Source of the DNA: an uncultured Alphaproteobacteria bacterium
GTDB taxonomy: Bacteria; Pseudomonadota; Alphaproteobacteria; HIMB59
Assembly: GCA_902613185.1 (NCBI GenBank)
Contig: CACMGP010000001.1
Location: 372,001-436,000, forward strand
DNA: 64,000 nt
Direction of reading: 5' to 3'
Under the pieces are notes generated by a model. That model was not told the DNA's origin. It worked only from the letters and a program-made list of their open reading frames with translations, and ran no database searches. Numbering within the stretch: the stretch's first letter is position 1; every line of letters starts with the position of its first letter. Both the position numbers and the translations under genes were made by a program. Positions 9,168 to 18,526 of the stretch are shown here, in pieces.

Positions 9168-10057
9168 AAGGATGAATTTATAATCTGCTTTATTAAAGAT
9201 AAATATGAATATCCATTGTAATTTGACTGTTCGGGAGTTAAAGAAATTTTAGTCAAACCAGGATGTGTGTTTAATTCTAAAAAGTATATTTTTCCATTTT
9301 TATTACTCATTATATAATCTATCCTTGCTAAACCTTTACATTTACAAGCTCTAAATATTTTTTCAGACATTTTCATCAAAAATTTATATTGAAATTTAGG
9401 TATGCGAGCCGGTAGGAAGTGCAAACTTTTATTTTTTGTATATTTCGCAATATAATCATAATGCTTGTTATCAAATTCAATTTCTGTAACACCAAGAGCT
9501 TTAATTTTTTTATCTAATTCGATAACAGTCACGGTCAACTCTTTACCATGAATTATTTCTTCTATCAAAATTTGATGTTTATTAATTTTACTTTTAAGTT
9601 CTTTGTTATTAACTATGAATTTTACACCTTGGGATGATCCTCCCCAATTAGGCTTAGATATAACTGGAAATTTAATTTCTTTAAGATGGATAATCTCTCT
9701 TGGTGATAAGATATTAAGTTCTTTTTTTAAATAATTTTTCAATAAACGTTTATTAAAACAAAGAGCAGATGCAATGCCGTCAGAGTGTGTAATTGTTATT
9801 TTATTTTTTAGTGCAAATGAGTTTAAGCCTCCATCTTCTCCAAATTCACCATGAAGTGAATTAAATATAATATCTGGCTTATATCTTAAAAGTTGTTTTA
9901 TATTATTTTTTTTCAAATCAAAAAATTCAACATTAAAATCATTTTTTTTAAGGCAAGAAAATACATTTTTCCCGGACATTATAGATACTGCTCTTTCGTC
10001 AGACCATCCGCCTGCCACAATAATTATTTTTAGCAGTTTAATCTGTTTATCTATCAA
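9164..10057 (-). CDS. ddl: D-alanine--D-alanine ligase
   Basis: ATP-grasp ligase making D-Ala-D-Ala for peptidoglycan. The 297-residue sequence shows VAGGWSDERAVSIMSGKNV near residue 14, FNSLHGEFGEDGGLNSF near 65, KPNWGGSSQGVKFI near 136, EEIIHGKELTVTV near 166, ARIDYIMSNKNGKIYFLELNTHPGLT near 243 (split core: ARIDYIMS then FLELNTHPGLT), which holds the metal-binding Glu and Asn. Length is near the usual 305. Its start overlaps murB's stop by 4 bp and its stop overlaps ftsQ's start by 4 bp, so it is tightly coupled in the cell-wall operon. Confidence 0.93.
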   Translation of the reverse strand: MIDKQIKLLKIIIVAGGWSDERAVSIMSGKNVFSCLKKNDFNVEFFDLKKNNIKQLLRYKPDIIFNSLHGEFGEDGGLNSFALKNKITITHSDGIASALCFNKRLLKNYLKKELNILSPREIIHLKEIKFPVISKPNWGGSSQGVKFIVNNKELKSKINKHQILIEEIIHGKELTVTVIELDKKIKALGVTEIEFDNKHYDYIAKYTKNKSLHFLPARIPKFQYKFLMKMSEKIFRACKCKGLARIDYIMSNKNGKIYFLELNTHPGLTKISLTPEQSNYNGYSYLSLIKQIINSSL

Positions 10058-10932
10058 CCTATGATTCTTAATTCTTTTTCAAGCATAATTTTGTGCTTGT
10101 CGCTTACCCTTTTCTGTATGTTAGAAATAAATAAGTCTATACTGTTGGCACTAATATTTGGCTCATTTTCGAAAAAATTTGAGTGTTTTTTAGATAATTT
10201 AATTGGACCATGATAGAAACTCTCATCAATAGATGTTCTTATTAATTTCCAAGCACTTTGATTAAATGGATTTTTAAAGATACTTCCACAACAATTTACT
10301 TTTTGTGGTTGAGTTTGATTTCTAATATTTGCATATTCTTGCATTAAATTTTTTATATAATTTTGATTTCCATGAGTAACTTTAAATTTTCCATAGAGGA
10401 TAATTGTATTTTTTCTTTGAAAACCCTTTCTGTAGTCAAATTCTAAATCGTTAATATTTTCTTCGTAAATCTTTTTATCATTTGTGTCAAAAAAAATTAC
10501 ACTTATTAATTTGTCTTTTATTTCTTGATTATAACAACCGGCATTCATGAATATATTTCCTCCGATGGAACCTGGAATTGTATATAAGAACTCATAACCT
10601 GTAATACTCTTTTGATAACAGAATTTTGATAAATAATTATCTAATACCGCTGCACCAACCAACATATAATCGTGATAAATTTGAACGTTAGCAAAATCAC
10701 CAAGTAGTTTTATACCTAGCCCTTTAAAGCCCTCATCTTTTATTAAGGTATTTGAAAGATTGCCTATGACTAACAATGATTTAGTTTTTAATTGTTTTCT
10801 GTTAAATAAGCTGCTTAATTCACTAAAATTGTAAATTTTGTATAGTTTGTTAATTTTACCTCCAGACTTTAACCAAGAATATTTAGAAGATTGATAGTTA
10901 GATACTAAATTTTTATTATTTTCTAGAGTCAT
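10054..10932 (-). CDS. murB: UDP-N-acetylenolpyruvoylglucosamine reductase
   Basis: FAD enzyme that reduces UDP-GlcNAc-enolpyruvate to UDP-MurNAc. FAD-binding landmarks are SKYSWLKSGGKINKLYKI near the start, YTIPGSIGGNIFMNAGCYN around residue 120, and FDYRKGFQRKNTIIL near 185; KVNCCGSIFKNP with the catalytic Ser region follows near 235. The frame is open up to 10980, but the ATG at 10930-10932 (product MTLENNKNL) is preferred, because it leaves only a 17-bp overlap with murC and places the first conserved motif at a normal distance. About 292 residues result. Confidence 0.92.
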   Translation of the reverse strand: MTLENNKNLVSNYQSSKYSWLKSGGKINKLYKIYNFSELSSLFNRKQLKTKSLLVIGNLSNTLIKDEGFKGLGIKLLGDFANVQIYHDYMLVGAAVLDNYLSKFCYQKSITGYEFLYTIPGSIGGNIFMNAGCYNQEIKDKLISVIFFDTNDKKIYEENINDLEFDYRKGFQRKNTIILYGKFKVTHGNQNYIKNLMQEYANIRNQTQPQKVNCCGSIFKNPFNQSAWKLIRTSIDESFYHGPIKLSKKHSNFFENEPNISANSIDLFISNIQKRVSDKHKIMLEKELRIIG

Positions 10933-12295
10933 AAAAGAAACGAATTTGATTTGAGACATCTCCTGCTCCAGCAGAGACAATTATATTTTCACTTTTATTT
11001 AACACAAGTTGATCTAATAAATTAAATAAATCTTTATAATTTTCAATATACTTAGTATTTTGTTTATTAAGGACATTTAAATCATTGACCAAATTTTTGG
11101 AACTTTTCATTCCATTTTTATAGCTCTCGCCTGCTTCATATGTTTTTAAAATGATTAAATTATTAACATTTTTTAAAACAGACAAATATTCATCATACAA
11201 TTCATTTAACCTAGAGTATCTGTGAGGTTCTATGACTAAAACTACATGTTTTTTTTTATACAGGTATAAAGTTTTAATCAATTTTTCTATTTCAGTAGGA
11301 TGATGTGCATAATCATCAATAAAAATAGTATTTTTATATTTGCCAAGAATATTCATTCTTCTTTTGATGCCTTTAAATTTAATTATATTAGATTTTTTAA
11401 TATCATATCCTAAATCATCTATTATAGATAAAACAGCGATAAGATTTTGAACATTGTGCTCTCCTAATAATTTTGAAGATAGATTTTTTGATAATATTTT
11501 TTTTCCCTTTAGAATTTCAAATGTGGATTTTATATGAGTAAGCTTAATTAATTTGTAGCTATAATCTGCATTAGTATTAGATCCAAATGTTATTATTTTG
11601 TTGGAATATTTTTTTAACGATGAAAGAAAATGATCGTCGTTATTAATAAATATTTTTACATCTTTTTTAGATTGATTAAGAATATATTTTTTTACTTTAG
11701 ATTTAAAATTAGAATAAGATTTGTAAAAATCTATATGTTCTCTATCAACATTTAAAAATAGTAAATATTTTGGACTTAATTTAAAAACTGTTCCGTCGCT
11801 TTCATCTGCTTCAACAACAACATATTTACTGTTTGTAAGGTATATATTCTGTCCAAAATTCTGCATAATTCCCCCAGATATAATAGTCGGGTTTAGACCC
11901 GCACATACAAGTAAATATCCTAACAAAGCTGTTGTAGATGTTTTTCCATGTGAACCAGAGACAACTATTGTGAATTTATCTTTACATATAAGTTGAAGGA
12001 GCTTAGATCTATTATAACAAGGTATTTTATTTTTTTTTGCTTCTTTAATTTCTGGATTGTTTTTAATTGCTGAAGAATAAAAAATAATATCCCTATCTTT
12101 AATATTGGAAACTTCATGGCCAATAAATACTGGAATTTTATGCTTTTCTAAGTTTATTGTATTATTGCTATAAGTTATATCGCTTCCTGTAACATCTATA
12201 TTGTTTTCCTTTAAATAAATAGCTAAAGCACTCATGCCAATACCGTTAATCCCTATAATATGTACTTTACGTGAAGATAATTCTGAGAATTTCAT
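10916..12295 (-). CDS. murC: UDP-N-acetylmuramate--L-alanine ligase
   Basis: Mur ligase adding L-Ala to UDP-MurNAc. The N-terminal UDP-binding Rossmann motif GINGIGMSALAIYL and the ATP-binding P-loop VSGSHGKTSTTALLG near residue 110 are clear, followed by EADESDGTVFKL near 165, NVDREHIDFY near 185, DDYAHHPTEIEKLI near 325 and EPHRYSRL near 353, all MurC hallmarks. The ATG at 12293-12295 (product MKFSELSSRKVHII) gives an ATGA overlap with the murG stop, so I prefer it to the in-frame ATG five codons upstream. About 460 residues, ordinary length. Confidence 0.95.
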   Translation of the reverse strand: MKFSELSSRKVHIIGINGIGMSALAIYLKENNIDVTGSDITYSNNTINLEKHKIPVFIGHEVSNIKDRDIIFYSSAIKNNPEIKEAKKNKIPCYNRSKLLQLICKDKFTIVVSGSHGKTSTTALLGYLLVCAGLNPTIISGGIMQNFGQNIYLTNSKYVVVEADESDGTVFKLSPKYLLFLNVDREHIDFYKSYSNFKSKVKKYILNQSKKDVKIFINNDDHFLSSLKKYSNKIITFGSNTNADYSYKLIKLTHIKSTFEILKGKKILSKNLSSKLLGEHNVQNLIAVLSIIDDLGYDIKKSNIIKFKGIKRRMNILGKYKNTIFIDDYAHHPTEIEKLIKTLYLYKKKHVVLVIEPHRYSRLNELYDEYLSVLKNVNNLIILKTYEAGESYKNGMKSSKNLVNDLNVLNKQNTKYIENYKDLFNLLDQLVLNKSENIIVSAGAGDVSNQIRFFYDSRK

Positions 12296-13293
12296 CTTGT
12301 TGTGTAGCAAATTATTTTTTCAATAGAATAAGGATTGATTAATGAGTTAAAATAAAATTGACTAATCAATTTTTTTTTATTAGGTATGGAAAATTTTTTC
12401 ATGCACATGTTATGAGTAAGAAAATAATTTAAATTAAATTTTTGATGTTGGTCTCTTGACTTTAAGTGAGGTACAAAATATGCATTATTTGTATAATATA
12501 AGATTTCATTAATTGAACCTGAGCCAGACCTTGAAAGAATTAAATCATACTCTTTTAAGTTAAGATCATTTTTAAAAGAGAAAAATGCACATCTGCTAAT
12601 ATCTATGAGATCTGCATATTTTTTTTTAAAAATATTATAATGAGACTCAGGTATTTGAATATAAAATCTAATTCTTTCTATATGTGCTCTGTCTAATGTT
12701 ATAATCCCATCTAACATTTTATAATTGAGATCTAATGAGCCTGCGCTTCCCCCAATAAGCAAAATATTGATAAAATTGTCATCAAGATTTTCTTTAGATT
12801 TATTTCTATCAAGAAAAAAATTTCCAACAAATATTTCTTTGTTGCGCATATTGATTTTTGGAAAGGAGATAAAAACGTTTTCTGAAATATAATAATTTAT
12901 TTTATTGGCTAAACCGTATATGAAATTTTGCTCATGAATATAAATTTTATTAGATGATAATAAAATAATATTAAATATTTTTGAAAATAACAATATAGGC
13001 GTTGTTATAAAACCACCAAAACCTAATAAAGTAATTTTTTTGTTAAAAATGAATAAAAAAAACAGTTTAAATAATACTTTAAAAATATAATTAAATTTAT
13101 TTTTTGAGTTTAATACTAATTTGTTTACTTCATCATTTTTAATATATTCTAAATAATTTTTTCCTTTTTCATTAGTTATAAAAAGGATTTCATTTGGCTT
13201 TTTTATAGAACTCAAATTGTTTAAATATTTTAAGGCAGGTAAGATATGCCCTCCGGATGATCCCGCTATGACAATAAATTTAATTTTTTTCAA
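12292..13293 (-). CDS. murG: UDP-GlcNAc:lipid II precursor glycosyltransferase MurG
   Basis: Membrane-associated glycosyltransferase that completes lipid II. The N-terminus has AGSSGGHILPALKYL, the GGH donor/acceptor loop of MurG. LLGFGGFITTPILL near residue 90 and YIHEQNFIYGLANK near 118 are further family motifs, and the C-domain has LLIGGSAGSLDLN near 180 and SRSGSGSINEILYY near 258, the UDP-GlcNAc site. The 333-residue length is a little short. It overlaps the small upstream membrane gene by 14 bp and murC by 4 bp. The usual upstream neighbours ftsW, murD, mraY, murF and murE are not here. Confidence 0.92.
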   Translation of the reverse strand: MKKIKFIVIAGSSGGHILPALKYLNNLSSIKKPNEILFITNEKGKNYLEYIKNDEVNKLVLNSKNKFNYIFKVLFKLFFLFIFNKKITLLGFGGFITTPILLFSKIFNIILLSSNKIYIHEQNFIYGLANKINYYISENVFISFPKINMRNKEIFVGNFFLDRNKSKENLDDNFINILLIGGSAGSLDLNYKMLDGIITLDRAHIERIRFYIQIPESHYNIFKKKYADLIDISRCAFFSFKNDLNLKEYDLILSRSGSGSINEILYYTNNAYFVPHLKSRDQHQKFNLNYFLTHNMCMKKFSIPNKKKLISQFYFNSLINPYSIEKIICYTTR

Positions 13294-13555
13294 TAATTAT
13301 TTCTTTCATAACTTTATTAGACTCAATATCAATAATTTGAAAAATTACTTTATCATCAAGTATTGATTTTTGCTGATATTGATTTTCATTAATTAAATAA
13401 ACCTCTTTCAAATCAATATTTTCATTAAGTATTTTTGATAAATTGCTGTTAGCATTCATTTTATAGAAAACACCAAAAATTATTGCTATTATTCCAGCAA
13501 TTATTAACAAGCCTTGAATAATAACTAGACTAACTAAAAGTTTTTTTTTTAACAT
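13280..13555 (-). CDS. Small single-pass membrane protein, DUF6476-like
   Basis: A 91-residue protein with a strongly hydrophobic segment at about residues 6-31 (LLVSLVIIQGLLIIAGIIAI and on), followed by a soluble tail with ILDDKVIFQIIDIESNKVMKEI. The architecture and the tail pattern resemble the small alphaproteobacterial DUF6476 family, which I recall lying beside an RluA-type pseudouridine synthase and rpoH, as here; the match is from memory and moderate. Its start codon is 3 bases from the divergent pseudouridine synthase start. On its own strand it is the first gene of the murG-lpxC run and overlaps murG by 14 bp. Function unknown. Confidence 0.65.
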   Translation of the reverse strand: MLKKKLLVSLVIIQGLLIIAGIIAIIFGVFYKMNANSNLSKILNENIDLKEVYLINENQYQQKSILDDKVIFQIIDIESNKVMKEIIIEKN

Positions 13556-13558
13556 TTT

Positions 13559-14308
13559 ATGAATAAATCATACAGTTATAAGGACTTTAAAATAGAAATA
13601 CTATACGAGGACAAATATATAGCAATATTAAATAAACCATCTGGGCTTCTAACACATAAAAAAAATAAATTTGATATTAGCCCTAACTTGCAAGACAGTC
13701 TGAAAAGTCAATTTATTATAGAGGACGAGGAAAAATTGAAAGAAGGTATTGTTCATCGTTTAGATAAAGATACAAGTGGCATAATAATAATTACTAAAAA
13801 TTCTTTATCTAAAAACAAATTTAGGGAAATGTTTAAACACAGAACTATAAAAAAAAATTATCTTACCTTTACATATGGTGTACCTAGTGAGAATAACATA
13901 AAGATTAATAAAAATATAACTAGAAACAAAGTTCAAAGAACTAAGTTTAATGTAAATGATAATCTTGGAAAAAATGCAATCACTAAAGTAAAAAATATTA
14001 GGACATTTCATGGATCTATAAGTTTATTAGATTGTGAAATTATTACTGGTAGAACCCATCAAATTAGAGTTCATCTATTGAGCTTGGGGCTTCCAATTAT
14101 TGGAGATAAAGATTATAGATCTAATAGGGAACAAAAATTTCGTTTGATCAATATGAATGAAAATCTCAGAAATTTGGTTTCATTATTTCCAAGACAAGCT
14201 TTACACTCTTACAAAATAGAATTTATTCATCCAATTATTAAAAAACAAATTATAATAATATGTGATTTACCTGATGACATGAGAAATTTAAATATGAAGT
14301 TGTTATGA
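13559..14308 (+). CDS. RluA/RluD-family pseudouridine synthase
   Basis: Isomerises uridine to pseudouridine in 23S rRNA or tRNA; the exact target cannot be read. Motif I is ILYEDKYIAILNKPSGLLTH near residue 14 (given as ILYEDKYIAILNKPSG plus LLTH), the catalytic motif II HRLDKDTSGIIIITK near 67 carries the Asp nucleophile, and TGRTHQIRVHLLSLGLPIIGD near 162 (GRTHQIRVHL core) is motif III. At 249 residues it lacks the N-terminal S4 RNA-binding domain of RluD/RluC, so it is closer to RluA in size. It overlaps rpoH by 4 bp. Only three bases separate its start from the divergent small membrane gene, and no Shine-Dalgarno is seen. Confidence 0.88.
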   Translation: MNKSYSYKDFKIEILYEDKYIAILNKPSGLLTHKKNKFDISPNLQDSLKSQFIIEDEEKLKEGIVHRLDKDTSGIIIITKNSLSKNKFREMFKHRTIKKNYLTFTYGVPSENNIKINKNITRNKVQRTKFNVNDNLGKNAITKVKNIRTFHGSISLLDCEIITGRTHQIRVHLLSLGLPIIGDKDYRSNREQKFRLINMNENLRNLVSLFPRQALHSYKIEFIHPIIKKQIIIICDLPDDMRNLNMKLL

Positions 14309-15198
14309 ATATTCAAAATAAAAATTTACTACCTGTTATTACATCTGAAAATGATGTTTACCCTTATTTAAAAAAAATAAATCAATTTCCTATTTTATCA
14401 GATGAAGAAGAAAAAAGGCTAGCTATAAATTGGCTTAAAAATGGTGATACTAAAGCTGCACAAAAACTTGTGACTAGCCATTTGCGCTTAGTAGCAAAAA
14501 TAGCAATGGGCTATAAAGGATATGGCTTGCCCATATTTGATTTGATTTCTGAGGGCAATTTAGGTCTTATACAAGCAATAAGAAAATTTGACCCTGAAAA
14601 GGGTTTTAGACTAGCAACTTATGCAATATGGTGGATCAGAGCTTCCATTCAAGAATATGTCTTGCATAGTTGGTCATTAGTAAAAATAGGAACGACAGCG
14701 GCTCAAAAAAAGCTTTTTTTTAATCTTCGAAGACTAAGAAATCAACTAAAAAAATATGAAGAGGGTTATCTTACTAATGATCAAATAAAATCTATATCTG
14801 AGGATCTTGGAGTCACTGAACAAGAGGTAAAACAAATGGAAGGAAGAGTTTTCAATCAAGATTTTTCATTAAATACACCATTAAATGACGAAAATGAATC
14901 AGAGTGGATAGACCAATTAGAAGATGAAGCTAATGATACTATTTCAAAAGTTGAACAAAGCGATGAATTTAGAAAAAGAAAAGAGCTTTATCAACAAGCA
15001 GTTACAAAACTAGAAGCCAGAGAAATAGAGATTCTAACTGCAAGAAGACTAAATGAGGAACCAAAAACATTAGAGGACTTAAGCCAAAAGTATTCTATAA
15101 GCAGAGAGAGAGTTAGGCAGATAGAGAATAAAGCAATTAAAAAACTTCAAGATGAAATCAAACTCATCTCTAATCAAAAACTTTTACCAAAGTCTTAA
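14305..15198 (+). CDS. rpoH: RNA polymerase heat-shock sigma factor (sigma-32)
   Basis: Directs RNA polymerase to heat-shock promoters. Sigma region 2 is at about residues 50-120 (SHLRLVAKIAMGYKGYG, FDLISEGNLGLIQAIRKFD, LATYAIWWIRASIQEYVL). The RpoH box that separates this family from housekeeping sigma factors is present as QKKLFFNLR at 134-142. Region 4 with its helix-turn-helix (LEDLSQKYSISRERVRQIEN) is at about 255-275. Length 297 is typical. The gene is coupled to the pseudouridine synthase by an ATGA overlap and ends 1 base before the convergent purA stop. Confidence 0.95.
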   Translation: MNIQNKNLLPVITSENDVYPYLKKINQFPILSDEEEKRLAINWLKNGDTKAAQKLVTSHLRLVAKIAMGYKGYGLPIFDLISEGNLGLIQAIRKFDPEKGFRLATYAIWWIRASIQEYVLHSWSLVKIGTTAAQKKLFFNLRRLRNQLKKYEEGYLTNDQIKSISEDLGVTEQEVKQMEGRVFNQDFSLNTPLNDENESEWIDQLEDEANDTISKVEQSDEFRKRKELYQQAVTKLEAREIEILTARRLNEEPKTLEDLSQKYSISRERVRQIENKAIKKLQDEIKLISNQKLLPKS

Positions 15199-15199
15199 A

Positions 15200-16453
15200 T
15201 TATCTAATAATAGTCTGATTTCTTTCAGGGCCTAGTGAAATAATTTTAATTGGTATGTTTAAATACATTTCAATGTAATTAATGAATTTTTTTAAATTAT
15301 CAGGAAGCTTTTCAAATTTACTCAAATCTTTAGTATCACCCCAACCAGGGAATACTTCAAAATCATTATTTTCCAATAATAATGAGTCTAAAATATTGCT
15401 TTCACTAAAATTAATATCCTCATAATCTTTCGAATTATAACTTTTACATACTTTGACTTCAGAGAGATTGTTTAATACATCTGCCTTCGTCATACAGAGT
15501 TCACTTACACGATTAATTTCACAACTATATTTTAAAGATACTAAATCAAGCCATCCACATCTCCTTTTTCTTTTAGTTACTGTTCCGATTTCTAAACCTT
15601 TTTCAGCTATATAATCTCCAATTTCATTAACTAATTCTGATGGGAATGGGCCGTTACCAACTCTAGTTGCATAAGCTTTGAATATACCAATAGTTTTATA
15701 ATCAACTTGCAACGCAGAACCAATAACAATATTCGATGAAACAGTATTTGATGAAGTTACGAATGGGTATGAGCCGTGATCTAAGTCAAGTAGTGCTCCT
15801 TGTGCTCCCTCAAATAATATTTTCTTATTTTTATATTCTTTTTTTATAGATGAGTTATCGACTATTAATTCTTTTACTAAGTCATAGAAGCTTAATAAAT
15901 CTTGAACAGTTTGTTCAACATTGACTTTAAGTTCATTAAAATTATCTAAAATAGGATCGTAAAACTTTTTTATCGCATTAATTTTTTCTTCCAAAATTTT
16001 TTTGGACTTTAAGTCGTAAAGCTTGATACTTTTTCTTCCTACTTTATCTTGATATGCTGGACCAATTCCTTTGGATGTTGTACCAATTTTTTTATTAGGA
16101 TTTAATATTGATTCATTTATTTTATCTAATTGTTTATGATAATCTAATATAAGAGAAATATTTGATGATAAAAATACTTGTGGGTCATTAATTTTTTTTT
16201 TAATTTGCTGAAATTCTTTAGAAAAGTGTTTAGGATCAAGTACTACTCCTTGTCCTAAATAACAAACTTTGCCTCTAATTACACCAGAAGGAATAAGATT
16301 TAATTTATAAGTAATATCGTCAACTATAACAGTGTGACCAGCATTGTTTCCACCTTGATACCTAACTACTAAGTCAAAATCCTCTGACAAATAATCGACT
16401 ATTTTACCTTTGCCTTCATCACCCCATTGAAGTCCAATAACTGCTTTATTCAT
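15200..16453 (-). CDS. purA: Adenylosuccinate synthetase
   Basis: GTP-dependent first step from IMP to AMP. The 417-residue sequence begins with the phosphate-binding signature QWGDEGKGKIVDYL and shows NNAGHTVIVDD near 37, the GTSSKGIGPAYQDK-type loop (seen as GTTSKGIGPAYQDKVGR) near 122, FEGAQGALLDLDHGSYPFVT near 215, and KRRRCGWLDLVSL near 293. It begins one base from the stop of hisZ, a pairing common in proteobacteria. Its 3' end abuts rpoH on the other strand with one base between the stop codons. Confidence 0.96.
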   Translation of the reverse strand: MNKAVIGLQWGDEGKGKIVDYLSEDFDLVVRYQGGNNAGHTVIVDDITYKLNLIPSGVIRGKVCYLGQGVVLDPKHFSKEFQQIKKKINDPQVFLSSNISLILDYHKQLDKINESILNPNKKIGTTSKGIGPAYQDKVGRKSIKLYDLKSKKILEEKINAIKKFYDPILDNFNELKVNVEQTVQDLLSFYDLVKELIVDNSSIKKEYKNKKILFEGAQGALLDLDHGSYPFVTSSNTVSSNIVIGSALQVDYKTIGIFKAYATRVGNGPFPSELVNEIGDYIAEKGLEIGTVTKRKRRCGWLDLVSLKYSCEINRVSELCMTKADVLNNLSEVKVCKSYNSKDYEDINFSESNILDSLLLENNDFEVFPGWGDTKDLSKFEKLPDNLKKFINYIEMYLNIPIKIISLGPERNQTIIR

Positions 16454-17157
16454 TAGGGCAATTCAGCCATGTAATCAACATTGCATGAGAAGCCAAAGCC
16501 CTCAATTTTTTTTAAATTTTTTTTATATTTATATCCACCGCCTTGAGCTAATATTTTTTTTGAAATATTTGAGTAAACATAAAAAAAAATATCTTGGTGA
16601 TAATCTTGAGAAAAAAAATTTTTTTCTAAATTTAATTCATAAGGTGATTCTATATATTTTTTAAAGATATTTACAAATTTGGAAATATTATTTTTATATT
16701 TTTTTGTATCTAAAAGAAAACTTTTGTCTCCTTTTAATTTTGGATCAGTAAATACATATGTATAACTTTTTTTGTGAATATTTGTCAAAATATTATCTAA
16801 AATTTGTAAGACCTCTTTAAAAGATTGATTTTTTGGATAGTTAATAATTTCAACACCATGCTGTCTAAATTGTTTAATATCATTATTTGCTTTTTCTCTT
16901 TTAAAAACATCCCCCATGTAGTAAAGAAAATGCTTTGAATTTGAATCATTTGTCAAAATTGTATTTATTACTTGTCCTGTTATATCTGAACGAAGCATAA
17001 CATCTGAAGATGAACTTAAAGATTTATTCTCAATAACAGATGTGAAAATTCTTGAAAATTTTTTATTTGAACTAAGGATTTCAGTAAATAGATTATCTAA
17101 TTTCTCATACTTTAAAGCTGTTTTTAAATATTTAGTATCAAAAGAATTAACAAGCAT
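16453..17157 (-). CDS. hisZ: ATP phosphoribosyltransferase regulatory subunit-like (short HisZ)
   Basis: Class II aminoacyl-tRNA-synthetase-like protein without synthetase function, which in known systems partners a short-form HisG in the first step of histidine synthesis. Visible class II elements are SSSSDVMLRSDITGQVINTI near residue 50 (core LRSDITGQV), YYMGDVFKREK near 83 and FRQHGVEIIN near 97, the motif-2 loop, plus ILAQGGGYKYK near 208. At 234 residues it is much shorter than the usual 320-390, and the C-terminal portions are mostly missing. Adjacency to purA supports HisZ rather than HisS. HisG is not in the window, so the partner is unproven. Confidence 0.72.
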   Translation of the reverse strand: MLVNSFDTKYLKTALKYEKLDNLFTEILSSNKKFSRIFTSVIENKSLSSSSDVMLRSDITGQVINTILTNDSNSKHFLYYMGDVFKREKANNDIKQFRQHGVEIINYPKNQSFKEVLQILDNILTNIHKKSYTYVFTDPKLKGDKSFLLDTKKYKNNISKFVNIFKKYIESPYELNLEKNFFSQDYHQDIFFYVYSNISKKILAQGGGYKYKKNLKKIEGFGFSCNVDYMAELP

Positions 17158-18499
17158 TTGAAATAATTTTTACTATTTGTGTTTTTAGTTTGTTAAGAGT
17201 AATTACTTTTATATTTCTTTTGTCATATTGCAAGTTCACTCTTAAAAGTGGTTCTGTGCCTGAAGGGCGTATATTGTAATAAATATCCATATTTTTAAGT
17301 AATTTATTTAATTTTTGATAAATACTTTCTTGATATAAATAAAATTTTTCTCTATCTATCTTTTGATTAATTTCCATTACACCTAGTAAACTAATTCCTT
17401 TTTTTAATACTGATAATCTTTTGTTTTCTTTGAGCATCAAAGTTAATAATCTAATAGCTGTAGACATACCATCGCCTATCAAAGAGTCATCTTTGAATAT
17501 AAAATGCCCTGAGGGCTCACCACCAAAAAAATAATTATTATTAGTTATTTCTTTAAGAATATTTTTATCACCAACCTTCACTCTTTTTAATTTTAAACCT
17601 ATTTTTTTTAAAGCAATATCAAGTCCATGATTCGCAATTTCGTTAGTAACAATTGTTGAACCTCTGTATATTTTTTTTTTAGATAAATAATATTTAGAAA
17701 AAATATAGATAATTTCTTCACCACATAACGAATTTCCTTTTTCGTCAATGAAGGTAACTCTATCACCATCACCGTCTAAGCAGATTCCAATATCACATTT
17801 TTTTTTTCTTACAATTCTTGATGCTTTAAGTGGAAATAAAGAACCACAGTTTTGATTAATATTTGTGCCAGAGGGTTTATTACCTATTGTTTGTAAGTCT
17901 AATCCTAATTCAAATAAAACTTCTGGTGCTACTTTGTATGATGCACCATTCGCACAATCTAAAGTAACTTTAATTTGATTGTAATTTAAGTATTTATCAG
18001 CATTTTGTTTTAGAGCCTCAGAATATCTACCTATAGCATTTTTTAGTCGTATTGCTTTACCATAATTTGATTGTTTTATTTTGAAATTATCAAAGTCGTA
18101 GTTAAAGAAATAATCCTCTATTTTATTTTCCTCATCAGGAGAAATCTTTATTCCTTGCCCGGAAAAAAATTTTAATCCATTATCTTGATATGGATTATGT
18201 GAGGCAGTAATCATTACTGCAAAGTCTGCCCTAAGCGATTTACTTAAGACTGTTAGAGCTGGAGTTGGCAAAGGCCCAACTAGTAATACTTCAATTCCCA
18301 TAGATATAAATCCTGATGTTAATGCAGGTTCAAATATATATCCTGATAATCGAGTGTCTTTATTTATAACCACTCTTGAAATTGAGTTTTTCTTACCCAA
18401 GACAAGTGCGGAAGCTTTAGCTAGTTTAAGGACATTTTCTGCAGTTAAAGGGTAACTCCCGACTCTTCCTCTGATACCATCTGTTCCAAATAATCTCAT
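17147..18499 (-). CDS. glmM: Phosphoglucosamine mutase
   Basis: Interconverts glucosamine-6- and -1-phosphate, feeding UDP-GlcNAc to peptidoglycan and lipid A. The N-terminus MRLFGTDGIRGRVG is the GlmM hallmark. MITASHNPYQDNGLKFF holds the phosphoserine Ser100; CLDGDGDRVTFID near 240 is the metal site; GGEPSGHFIF near 325 is the sugar-binding loop; and IRPSGTEPLLRVNLQY near 412 binds phosphate. The 450-residue length is normal. Its stop overlaps the hisZ start by 11 bp, and it lies 27 bp after ftsH, a common neighbour. Confidence 0.96.
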   Translation of the reverse strand: MRLFGTDGIRGRVGSYPLTAENVLKLAKASALVLGKKNSISRVVINKDTRLSGYIFEPALTSGFISMGIEVLLVGPLPTPALTVLSKSLRADFAVMITASHNPYQDNGLKFFSGQGIKISPDEENKIEDYFFNYDFDNFKIKQSNYGKAIRLKNAIGRYSEALKQNADKYLNYNQIKVTLDCANGASYKVAPEVLFELGLDLQTIGNKPSGTNINQNCGSLFPLKASRIVRKKKCDIGICLDGDGDRVTFIDEKGNSLCGEEIIYIFSKYYLSKKKIYRGSTIVTNEIANHGLDIALKKIGLKLKRVKVGDKNILKEITNNNYFFGGEPSGHFIFKDDSLIGDGMSTAIRLLTLMLKENKRLSVLKKGISLLGVMEINQKIDREKFYLYQESIYQKLNKLLKNMDIYYNIRPSGTEPLLRVNLQYDKRNIKVITLNKLKTQIVKIISNAC

Positions 18500-18526
18500 A
18501 TGAGATATTTAGTAGTGGAAATATTG

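Noticed and set aside
16453-17157. Histidyl-tRNA synthetase fragment
   Set aside because: The RSDITGQV loop and the purA neighbour fit HisZ; the anticodon-binding domain of HisS is missing and the frame is intact.
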